54,026 bases of DNA from an uncultured Bacteroidia bacterium. GTDB lineage: Bacteria; Bacteroidota; Bacteroidia; Bacteroidales; UBA932. This document shows positions 1 through 6,240 of this stretch, in pieces. The notes beneath the pieces are model-generated. The model was given only the letters and a program-made list of their open reading frames with translations, searched no databases and had not been told where the DNA came from. How positions within the stretch are numbered: position 1 is the stretch's first letter; the number at the start of each line of letters is the position of its first letter. The translations under genes were made by a program, and so were the position numbers. The stretch spans positions 1 to 54,026 of the forward strand of contig CACYHC010000012.1 of the NCBI GenBank assembly GCA_902774145.1, read 5' to 3'.

Positions 1-109
1 TTCGTATAAGTTGAAGAAAATGACGAAGAGCCTTACCTTCAGCAACGAAAAAGCGCGCAAAGAGCTGGGTTGGGAGCCGTTGGATGTGTTGAAGAATTAC
101 AAGATATGA
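1..109 (+). CDS. C-terminal end of an extended SDR (NAD-dependent epimerase/dehydratase), partial
   Basis: Only the last 35 residues are inside the window, read in frame from base 2 to the TGA at 107-109. The tail contains KARKELGWEP, a typical C-terminal signature of extended short-chain dehydrogenases that act on nucleotide sugars. The stop overlaps the ATG of wbuC (ATGA), so the two are co-transcribed. Next to a WecA/WbpL-like transferase, a sugar-nucleotide 4-epimerase or 4-reductase (WbpV-like) is likely, but the Rossmann and catalytic motifs lie outside the window and the exact substrate cannot be read. Confidence 0.7.
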   Translation, partial: SYKLKKMTKSLTFSNEKARKELGWEPLDVLKNYKI

Positions 110-498
110 TCATCACCCGGGAAATACTGGACACCCTCACGGCGCAGGCGAAGGCGAGCCCGCGGCTGAGGATGAATATGGACCTTCGCAATTCGGCGGA
201 GGATAAGTCGCAGCGGATGCTGAATGCGATAGAGCCGGAGTCGCCGCTGCCCATACACCGGCACAGGAAGTCGTCAGAGACGGTAGTCTGCCTGCGCGGC
301 CGCCTGGTGGAGGAGTTTTATGACGGCCAGGGGAAGACCTGCACGGAGTCCATTGAGTTGTCCCCCGGCGGTCCGGTGCCCGCTATCAACATCCCCATCG
401 GCCAGTGGCATACCGTCCGTTCTCTGGAGAGCGGTACGGTGATTCTGGAATGCAAGGACGGCGCCTACGAGCCGCTCGCCCCGGAGGATATCCTGTAA
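106..498 (+). CDS. wbuC: WbuC family cupin-fold metalloprotein
   Basis: The protein has 130 residues and starts MIITREILDTL. The ATG at 106 overlaps the upstream stop; a longer frame starting at 70 would read through the upstream gene's C-terminus and is not preferred. It has the WbuC pattern of a basic, Asn-containing stretch (MDLRNSAEDKSQRML) followed by a single cupin with PIHRHRKSSETVVCLRG, where the His residues and the Glu probably bind a metal. WbuC genes sit in O-antigen and capsule clusters beside fnlABC. Their reaction is not established, so the call is to family only. Cytoplasmic; 10 bases separate it from the next gene. Confidence 0.85.
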   Translation: MIITREILDTLTAQAKASPRLRMNMDLRNSAEDKSQRMLNAIEPESPLPIHRHRKSSETVVCLRGRLVEEFYDGQGKTCTESIELSPGGPVPAINIPIGQWHTVRSLESGTVILECKDGAYEPLAPEDIL

Positions 499-508
499 AG
501 ATGAGAGC

Positions 509-1504
509 ATGTTGACGCAAGGGATTAAATTCATTTTCATCGCAGTCCTGGCCCTGCTGGCAGAGCTGTTGTATTTCCGCGTGGCGGACCGCTTCAATAT
601 CATCGACAAACCGAACCTGCGTTCGTCGCACACGCACATTACCCTGCGCGGCGGGGGCGTGGTGTTCATTTTCGGCGCCTGGCTCTGGGCGGCCTTTTTC
701 GGGCTGCAATATCCCTGGTTCCTGGCGGGGCTGACGCTGATTGCCGCCGTCAGTTTCATCGACGACGTGCATTCCCTCCCGGATTCGCTGCGGTTGGTGG
801 CCCAGTTCGCCGCGATGTTCCTGCTCTTCCGGCAAATCGGCATCCTCCAGTGGCAGCAGTGGTGGGTAGTGCTGGTGGCATGGATTGTCTGCGTCGGCGT
901 CATCAATGCCTATAATTTCATGGACGGCATCAACGGCATTACGGGCGGCTATTCGCTCGCCGTGCTCCTGCCGCTGCTCTATCTTGACGGGAAGCTGGAA
1001 TTTATGTCCCTGCCGCTGCTGCTTTGCGTGCTGCTTGCGGACCTGGTGTTCTGCCTTTTCAATTTCCGCCGGCGTGCCCGGTGCTTTGCGGGCGACGTAG
1101 GTTCCGTGTCGATGGCTTATGTGCTGGTGTTTGCGATCGGGATGCTGATGGTGGCGACGCGGGAATTTTACTGGATTATGCTGCTGGCCGTCTATGGCGT
1201 GGATTCCGTGTTGACGATTCTTCACCGTATCCAGTTGCACGAAAACCTGGGCGAAGCGCATCGGAAACACGCGTACCAGTTGATGGCCAATGAGTTGAAA
1301 ATGCCGCATACGCGGGTGTCGGCGGTCTATATGCTGCTGCAGCTGGCCATATCGGCGGGCTTGATTTTCCTGCCGGTCAACCCGTATGTGTACTCGGCGG
1401 TCGTGCTGGTGCTGCTTTGCGGCGCCTATCTATTGTTTATGAAAAAGTATTATCACCTGCACGCGGAATATCTCGCGCAGGCCGAAAAGAAACGCGAAAT
1501 ATGA
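509..1504 (+). CDS. Polyprenyl-phosphate HexNAc-1-phosphate transferase (MraY/WecA/WbpL family)
   Basis: This 331-residue integral membrane enzyme probably starts the polysaccharide repeat unit by moving a HexNAc-1-phosphate from its UDP form to undecaprenyl phosphate. About ten hydrophobic segments are visible. Family signatures are DKPNLRSSHTHITLRGGG near residues 32-49, the acidic pair in FIDDVHSLPDS, NAYNFMDGINGITGG (around 130-145), GDVGSVSMAY, and a cytoplasmic His-rich loop with HRKHAYQ. The length fits the WbpL/WecA-like branch rather than MraY. Its last codons overlap the ATG of fnlB by 4 bases. The actual sugar donor is an inference from the fnl neighbours (FucNAc or QuiNAc). Confidence 0.87.
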   Translation: MLTQGIKFIFIAVLALLAELLYFRVADRFNIIDKPNLRSSHTHITLRGGGVVFIFGAWLWAAFFGLQYPWFLAGLTLIAAVSFIDDVHSLPDSLRLVAQFAAMFLLFRQIGILQWQQWWVVLVAWIVCVGVINAYNFMDGINGITGGYSLAVLLPLLYLDGKLEFMSLPLLLCVLLADLVFCLFNFRRRARCFAGDVGSVSMAYVLVFAIGMLMVATREFYWIMLLAVYGVDSVLTILHRIQLHENLGEAHRKHAYQLMANELKMPHTRVSAVYMLLQLAISAGLIFLPVNPYVYSAVVLVLLCGAYLLFMKKYYHLHAEYLAQAEKKREI

Positions 1505-2703
1505 AAATTCTGGTGACCGGAGCGAAGGGGTTCGTGGGACGCAACCTTTGCGCGCAATTGAAAAACATCCGCGACGGCAAGGCGCGCAATTACGGCGGCA
1601 TTACCGTCGATGAGGTCTTCGAATACGACCTGGATTCCACGCCGCAGGAACTGGACGCCTGGTGCGCGGCCGCCGATTTCGTCTTCAACCTGGCGGGCGT
1701 CAACCGGCCGAAGGACGCCGCCGAATTCATGACGGGCAATTTCGGCTTCGCTTCTACCCTGCTCGACACGTTGAAAAAGCACGGGAACAGCTGCCCGGTG
1801 ATGCTTTCCTCGAGCCAGCAGGCCTCGCTGAGCGGACGCTTCGGGGACAGCGAATACGGCCGCAGCAAAAAGGCGGGGGAGGATCTTTTCCTGAAGTACG
1901 GAGACCAGACCGGCGCCCGGGTGCTGGTGTACCGCTTCCCGAACCTCTTCGGCAAATGGTGCCGTCCCAACTACAACAGCGCCGTCGCCACTTTCTGCAA
2001 CGCTGTCGCCAACGACCTGCCCTACACGGTCAACGACCCGTCCGTGGAACTGGAACTGCTCTACATCGACGATCTGGTGGACGAGATGATTGCCTGCCTG
2101 TGCGGCGGGGAGCACCGCTGCGAATTCGACGCGCTGACCGTCCTGCCTTCCCCCACTGGCCGCTACTGCTATGTACCTGTGACGCACCGGGCTACGCTGG
2201 GGGAGATTGTGGAGTTGCTCAAGTCGTTTGAGGCGCAGCGGACGACGTTGATTGTGCCGGAGATTCCGGCCGGATCGTTTGCCAAGAAGCTGTACTCGAC
2301 GTTCCTGTCGTATCTGCCTGCGTCCAAGGTGGCGTTTCCGCTGAAGACCAATTCGGACGCGCGCGGGTCGTTTACGGAGCTGGTTAAGACTCTGAATTGT
2401 GGGCAGTTTTCAGTGAACGTTTCGCTGCCGGGCGTGACCAAGGGCCAGCACTGGCACAACACCAAATGGGAATTCTTTATCGTGGTGAGCGGCCGGGCGC
2501 TGATTCAGGAGCGCCGCATCGATTCCGGCAAAGTGCTGGAGTTCGAGGTTTCCGGCGACGCGGTCCAGGCCGTGCATATGCTCCCGGGCTATACGCACAA
2601 TATCATCAACCTGAGCGATACGGAGCCGCTCGTCACCTTGATGTGGGCCAACGAGCTCTTTGACCCGGACCGCCCGGACACGTATTTTGAACCGGTGGAG
2701 TAG
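1501..2703 (+). CDS. fnlB: UDP-2-acetamido-2,6-dideoxy-hexos-4-ulose epimerase/reductase (FnlB/CapF/WbjC)
   Basis: The 400-residue bifunctional enzyme makes UDP-L-PneNAc/TalNAc-type sugars on the way to UDP-L-FucNAc. The N-terminal SDR domain has GAKGFVG at residues 7-13, and Y119/K123 in EYGRSKK as the YxxxK pair. The C-terminal domain (about 290-400) is a cupin with GQHWHNTKWEFF at 315-326; its His residues bind the metal in CapF. The start at 1501 is chosen because MKILVTGAKG is the true family N-terminus and its ATG overlaps the upstream TGA; an earlier in-frame start would extend back into the transferase gene. A second, broken copy of its cupin domain lies at 8811-9001. Confidence 0.9.
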   Translation: MKILVTGAKGFVGRNLCAQLKNIRDGKARNYGGITVDEVFEYDLDSTPQELDAWCAAADFVFNLAGVNRPKDAAEFMTGNFGFASTLLDTLKKHGNSCPVMLSSSQQASLSGRFGDSEYGRSKKAGEDLFLKYGDQTGARVLVYRFPNLFGKWCRPNYNSAVATFCNAVANDLPYTVNDPSVELELLYIDDLVDEMIACLCGGEHRCEFDALTVLPSPTGRYCYVPVTHRATLGEIVELLKSFEAQRTTLIVPEIPAGSFAKKLYSTFLSYLPASKVAFPLKTNSDARGSFTELVKTLNCGQFSVNVSLPGVTKGQHWHNTKWEFFIVVSGRALIQERRIDSGKVLEFEVSGDAVQAVHMLPGYTHNIINLSDTEPLVTLMWANELFDPDRPDTYFEPVE

Positions 2704-2704
2704 A

Positions 2705-2875
2705 ATGTCAAATAGGTTGGAAATAAGCAAGTATCTTCGATTTCTTGATGATGCCGGTTGGTCGGAACTGATTGACAATCGATGGAAGGAGGATGTGTAC
2801 AAGGAGTTGCTTGCTCAGTTCCCGTCAATGACATCCGAAGAGTGGAATCATATAGAAAGAGTTATTTTTGTCTAA
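2705..2875 (+). CDS. Hypothetical 56-residue protein between fnlB and fnlC
   Basis: The ATG follows the fnlB stop by one base and the stop overlaps the TTG start of the next gene, so translational coupling is likely. The product (starts MSNRLEISKYLRFL, ends HIERVIFV) is acidic, probably alpha-helical, rich in Trp and Asp/Glu, and has no signal peptide or membrane segment. The base composition is clearly more AT-rich than fnlB. I do not recognise a family. Position inside the fnl operon suggests either a small accessory protein or a remnant from module shuffling. Confidence 0.5.
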   Translation: MSNRLEISKYLRFLDDAGWSELIDNRWKEDVYKELLAQFPSMTSEEWNHIERVIFV

Positions 2876-4078
2876 AAACAGGAATTCATATTTGCCAAGT
2901 TTTAAGAATAACGGGAAGCTTAAGCTTCTGATTATCGTCGGCACACGTCCGGAAATCATCCGCCTGGCGGCAGTTATCAATAAATGTCGTGAATATTTCG
3001 ATTGTCTGCTGGCGCACACCGGGCAGAACTATGACTACAACCTTAACGGGGTGTTTTTCAAGGACTTGAAGCTCGCTGATCCCGACGTGTATATGGAGAC
3101 GGTGGGCTCGGACCTTGGCGAGACGATGGGCAACATCATTGCCAAGAGCTACCAGCTGATGGTTGAAGTTCAGCCCGACGCTGTACTGGTATTAGGAGAT
3201 ACAAACTCGTGTTTGAGTGTTATCGGCGCCAAACGCCTGCACATCCCCATTTTCCACATGGAGGCGGGCAACCGCTGCAAGGACGAGTGCCTGCCTGAGG
3301 AGACGAACCGCCGCATCGTGGACATCATCTCCGATGTGAATATGGCCTACAGCGAGCACGCGCGCCGCTATCTGGCTGACACCGGTCTGCCGAAGGAGCG
3401 CACGTATGTGACTGGCTCCCCGATGGCGGAGGTGCTCCACAACAATCTGGCTGAGATCAAGGCTTCTGATATTCATACCCGCCTGGGCCTGGAGAAAGGG
3501 AAGTATATTTTGCTTTCGGCTCATCGCGAGGAGAACATCGATACCGAGAAGAACTTCCTGTCGCTGTTCAACGCCATCAACAAGATGGCCGAGAAGTACG
3601 ATATGCCCATCCTCTACAGCTGCCACCCGCGCAGCCGCAAGCGCCTGGAGCAGGCGGCTTGTCATCCTGAGCCAGAGCGAAGGATCTGCCTCGACAAGCG
3701 CGTCATCCAGCACGAGCCCCTCGGCTTCCATGACTACAACTGCTTGCAGATGAACGCCTTTCGCGTGGTGTCCGACTCCGGTACCCTGCCCGAAGAGAGA
3801 GCAGCTTCTTTACCAGCATCGGCCACCCCTTCCCGGCCGTCTGCATCCGCACCTCCACCGAGCGTCCGGAGGCCCTGGACAAGGGCTGCTTCGTGCTCAG
3901 CGGCATCGACACCAAGGGCCTGCTGCAAAGCGTCGACGTGGCCGTGGAGCTCATCCGCGACGGCAACCCCGGCATCCCCGTGCCCGACTACGTGGACGAG
4001 AACGTCTCTACCAAGGTCGTCCGCATCATCCAGAGCTACGTGGGCGTGGTTAACAAGATGGTCTGGAGGAAGTTTTGA
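2868..4078 (+). pseudogene. fnlC: UDP-N-acetylglucosamine 2-epimerase family (FnlC/WbjD/WecB-like), frameshifted
   Basis: FnlC is the last enzyme to UDP-L-FucNAc (C2 epimerisation). The N-terminal part reads KLLIIVGTRPEIIRLAAV, with HTGQNYDY, HMEAGNR, LSAHREENID and SCHPRSRKR, all typical of the non-hydrolysing 2-epimerase fold. At 3794-3801 an (AG)4 run puts the gene out of frame: after GTLPEE the frame drifts, while the expected continuation SSFFTSIGHPFPAVCIRTS is found if two bases are removed, and the C-terminal part (LSGIDTKGLL to MVWRKF) is intact to 4078. Repaired length would be about 402 residues. There is also an in-frame repeat insertion at about 3659-3687. The start is TTG at 2868. 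It could be a real pseudogene, a slippage switch or a sequence error. Confidence 0.82.
3659..3687 (+). repeat. Short dispersed-repeat-like insertion inside fnlC (encodes CHPEPERRI)
   Basis: The segment carries TGTCATCCTGAG and GCGAAGGATCT, the two halves of a short repeat that I recognise from intergenic regions of many bacterial genomes. Here it is in frame, giving residues ACHPEPERRIC between RKRLEQ and LDKRVIQHEPLG. Family members have only four or five residues in that place, so about 8-9 codons are extra. No second copy was noticed in this window. Confidence 0.6.
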
Positions 4079-4095
4079 TTGTTAATCAGAATGAG

Positions 4096-4566
4096 ATGAA
4101 TAAGTCTAAGCCCCAAGCGGTATTGCTGCTGTTATTATTCACTATTGCCGTATCTTCTTGTGATGTCGGTATACACTTGGATGGGGCTAACAGTTTTGCG
4201 GCCATCATTGCTGTAATAGGTGAATATTTATTGGCAATAGTATCAACTATTTTAGTCTTTGTTCTTCATCTATCCCGTCCGTTTTCTATCTCTTTAGTAC
4301 TGCTGAGTATCTTAGGAATGACAAATGCTGTAGATTTGCCAGTATCTCCTTACATTGTATTGACAATTGGCTTAGTGTTGCTCTTCTCTTTTGCAGTCCC
4401 CCTAAAAGCATATAAACCAAAGGTGATAATCGACAAGAATGTGAAGAAGGTTTTCGAGAAGGATACGGAAGAAGAAAAACAACAAATAGGAGTCAAGGGA
4501 ATAGCGATTGAGATAGGTGTGGGAATCTTATTGTTATTTGTTGAGTATTTGTTCTTTGCGAGATAG
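4096..4566 (+). CDS. Small membrane protein of unknown function
   Basis: The 156-residue product has about four hydrophobic segments: one at the N-terminus that ends in AVSSC (lipobox-like or signal anchor), two in the middle (AIIAVIGEYLLAIVSTILVFVL; ISLVLLSILGM) and one at the very C-terminus. A charged cytoplasmic stretch with KKVFEKDTEEEKQQ lies before the last. I chose the ATG at 4096; a TTG at 4075 overlapping the fnlC stop would add seven residues. The DNA is distinctly AT-rich next to the flanking polysaccharide genes, which suggests separate origin. No family recognised. Confidence 0.6.
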   Translation: MNKSKPQAVLLLLLFTIAVSSCDVGIHLDGANSFAAIIAVIGEYLLAIVSTILVFVLHLSRPFSISLVLLSILGMTNAVDLPVSPYIVLTIGLVLLFSFAVPLKAYKPKVIIDKNVKKVFEKDTEEEKQQIGVKGIAIEIGVGILLLFVEYLFFAR

Positions 4567-4607
4567 GAACTGAAATCAGGGTTGTCAAGATAGAATAGTT
4601 TAGTCGT

Positions 4608-4838
4608 ATGACGCAAGACGAGTTGTGGCTAAAGAAATATCAGGAAGTGAAGGCCTTCATCGAGACCAATCGTCGCAATCCTTCCCGCCACAACCCCGAA
4701 GAACGTTTCAAGTACTTCAACTGGCTCAAGCATAACAAAAAACTCCTCAACGCCGGCGAGATGAAAGAAGACAGAGTGGCCCTGTTCCAAAATCTGCTGG
4801 AGAAGGGGAAGTATAGGAGAGTGAATCAGTATAAATGA
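4608..4838 (+). CDS. Helicase-associated (HA)-domain-like small protein
   Basis: The 76-residue basic protein begins MTQDELWLKKYQEV and has the Trp-rich helical pattern W-x(3)-Y ... F-x(2)-N-x(2)-NPS ... YFNWLKHNKKLLNAGEM ... R-x(2)-LF-x(2)-LLE, which resembles the helicase-associated domain. I recall similar stand-alone ORFs at the 3' ends of Bacteroidales polysaccharide loci. Role unknown; nucleic-acid binding is an inference from the domain. It is the last gene before the operon terminator at 4931. Confidence 0.6.
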   Translation: MTQDELWLKKYQEVKAFIETNRRNPSRHNPEERFKYFNWLKHNKKLLNAGEMKEDRVALFQNLLEKGKYRRVNQYK

Positions 4839-4879
4839 TGTAATTATATGTGGAAACGCTTTAAACTTAATCTAAAGCA

Positions 4880-4913
4880 CATTGCTGTCCACAACTTTTA
4901 GTGGACAGCAATG
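4880..4913. repeat. Perfect 13-bp inverted repeat with 8-bp spacer
   Basis: The left arm CATTGCTGTCCAC (4880-4892) is the exact reverse complement of the right arm (4901-4913), around the spacer AACTTTTA. No T-run follows on either strand, so it is not an ordinary intrinsic terminator. It lies 17 bases before the terminator block that forms the left flank of the ATPase-protease island. A regulator operator, an mRNA 3'-end stabilising hairpin, or a core-type recombinase site all fit. Confidence 0.6.
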
Positions 4914-4929
4914 ACTGTCTGAGTTGAAA

Positions 4930-4996
4930 GGGCGTCCTTCGGGACGCCTTTTTCGTGTCTAGGCAAAACAAAACCTCCGGCATTGTCGCGACGGCG
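4930..4996 (+). repeat. 67-bp direct repeat, left copy, flanking the ATPase-subtilase island
   Basis: This block matches 8565-8631 at 63 of 67 positions (differences in the GTGTCTAGG/GTATCCGGG stretch and one in CATTG/CATCG). It contains the plus-strand terminator and the left half of a minus-strand terminator (CCTCCG at 4974-4979). In this copy the pairing arm CGGAGG is missing, because identity stops at 4996. Confidence 0.85.
4931..4953 (+). terminator. Intrinsic terminator of the polysaccharide operon
   Basis: The 7-bp stem GGCGTCC/GGACGCC closes on the stable TTCG tetraloop and is followed by TTTTT. It ends transcription coming from the genes before 4838. Confidence 0.9.
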
Positions 4997-5006
4997 AAGT
5001 CAGAGG

Positions 5007-5090
5007 AAATAGAACATTATTAGCCAATTAACGAACAAAATTCTGGTTAAATCGCACAAAATTTGCATAAAATCGAACATAATCCGTTTT
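5007..5090 (+). repeat. Four 21-bp direct repeats (operator or iteron-like array) upstream of ietA
   Basis: Units start at 5007, 5028, 5049 and 5070, exactly 21 bases apart. The shared core is AAATCGAACA(A/T)AAT: unit 4 AAATCGAACATAAT, unit 3 AAATCGCACAAAAT, unit 2 TTAACGAACAAAAT, unit 1 AAATAGAACATTAT. The remaining seven bases of each unit are not conserved. The array fills the space from just after the left 67-bp repeat to the -7 box at 5098, so the last unit covers the -33 region. A period of two helical turns puts all cores on one face of the DNA. Confidence 0.75.
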
Positions 5091-5097
5091 TTATGGT

Positions 5098-5105
5098 TAT
5101 ATTTG
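5098..5105 (+). promoter_or_regulatory. -7 promoter element for ietAS
   Basis: TATATTTG matches the Bacteroidetes TAnnTTTG -7 consensus. No TTTG is found 19-21 bases upstream; the fourth 21-bp repeat is there instead, which suggests control by a bound regulator. Confidence 0.6.
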
Positions 5106-5169
5106 CCTCTGCTAATAATCATGACAAGACATGCAAACCGAAGTGCTTAGAATCATAGAAGGAGGCTTG

Positions 5170-6240
5170 ATGAGTGACAAGCGTAAGATCCTTGCGTATT
5201 CCGCGCGTTTGGCTGACCGGCTCGAACGTGAGGGTGATATCGCGTTGTCCAAATGCATCAGGCAAAAAATCGAAGAGGGTATGCCGCAGAATGCGGCTAT
5301 TGCTGATGCCATGCGTGTCCTCCCTCTTGATGCTGACAGTCGTTTGCAGATTGTGGAGGTTATTCCAACGGATGAGGAGCGCCATAAAGTGGTACTTACG
5401 CCTGAGGTAGACAAGAAGGTTTCAGAGTTTATAGAAATTGTCAATCATCGTTCAGAGTTGGAATTGGCGGGCGTAGAGATTAAGAAGACTTTGCTACTTT
5501 ACGGCCGTCCTGGCTGTGGAAAGACAAGCGTGGCCCATTATATCTCTGAGAAAACCGGCTTGCCTTTAATCGTCGCACGCCTGGATGGAATCGTGTCTTC
5601 GTTGTTGGGTAGTACGGCTAAGAATCTGAGGAGGATTTTTGATTATGCCAGAAGCGTTCCTTGTATTCTGTTTTTGGACGAGTTTGATGCTATAGCAAAA
5701 GCAAGGGATGATCAGCATGAATTGGGAGAGTTGAAGCGAGTGATTAACAGCCTTCTTCAGAACATTGACTCTATGAGTCCGGAAACCGTTATGATTGCTG
5801 CAACAAACCATGCGGAACTTTTGGATAATGCTATATGGCGCCGTTTTGTTCAGACTGTCGAAATAGGCCTTCCTGGCAAGAACGAGATTATGGAGATGTT
5901 AGACATTTTCTCAGAACCGTTTTCATCGGAAGTGTCGACAGACCTGTCGAAGAAGTCGGCCTTCGCTAAATTAGCTGAGGGTATTTCGCCGTCTGACTTG
6001 AAGACAATTTTTGATAGGGCGAAAGTGAAATGTGTCCTTGGTAACAGCAAAAAAATTTCGATGGGTGACATTTTGGATGGAGTGTATGAGGTGAAAGTGC
6101 AGGACAAGTCGGAACGTGCTTACGTTCATTTCTTGAACGAGTATGGAATGTCACAAATTGCTATCAATAAGAGTACGGGAATCGGCTTGCGTAAGATAAA
6201 GACTTACCTGGCCACTAATGAAATGGAGGAAGCAAAATGA
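5170..6240 (+). CDS. ietA: AAA+ ATPase, IetA-like, of an ATPase-subtilase defence pair
   Basis: The 356-residue protein has a classical AAA+ core: Walker A GRPGCGKT at 112-119, Walker B ILFLDE ending at D170/E171, sensor-1 Asn in ATNH (N213) and paired arginine fingers R224/R225 in WRRF. The pore-side stretch and second region resemble FtsH/Cdc48-type unfoldases. The C-terminus (MSQIAINKSTGIGLRKIKTYL region, about 325-350) looks like a helix-turn-helix. The start at 5170 is preferred for its strong ribosome binding site (GGAGG 5161-5165); an ATG at 5131 would add 13 residues. Its last four bases overlap ietS. An AAA ATPase next to an S8 protease is the IetAS arrangement, known from Agrobacterium plasmids and reported as anti-phage; the match is by architecture, not by search. 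Confidence 0.85.
   Translation: MSDKRKILAYSARLADRLEREGDIALSKCIRQKIEEGMPQNAAIADAMRVLPLDADSRLQIVEVIPTDEERHKVVLTPEVDKKVSEFIEIVNHRSELELAGVEIKKTLLLYGRPGCGKTSVAHYISEKTGLPLIVARLDGIVSSLLGSTAKNLRRIFDYARSVPCILFLDEFDAIAKARDDQHELGELKRVINSLLQNIDSMSPETVMIAATNHAELLDNAIWRRFVQTVEIGLPGKNEIMEMLDIFSEPFSSEVSTDLSKKSAFAKLAEGISPSDLKTIFDRAKVKCVLGNSKKISMGDILDGVYEVKVQDKSERAYVHFLNEYGMSQIAINKSTGIGLRKIKTYLATNEMEEAK

Noticed and set aside
5007-5090. The 21-bp repeats as a CRISPR array
   Set aside because: The conserved part is only 14 bases and spacers are 7 bases, far too short, and no cas genes are near.
5131-5169. An earlier ATG start for ietA
   Set aside because: The ATG at 5170 has a GGAGG at the right distance, while that at 5131 has no ribosome binding site; the extra 13 residues look like leader sequence. 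Not excluded.
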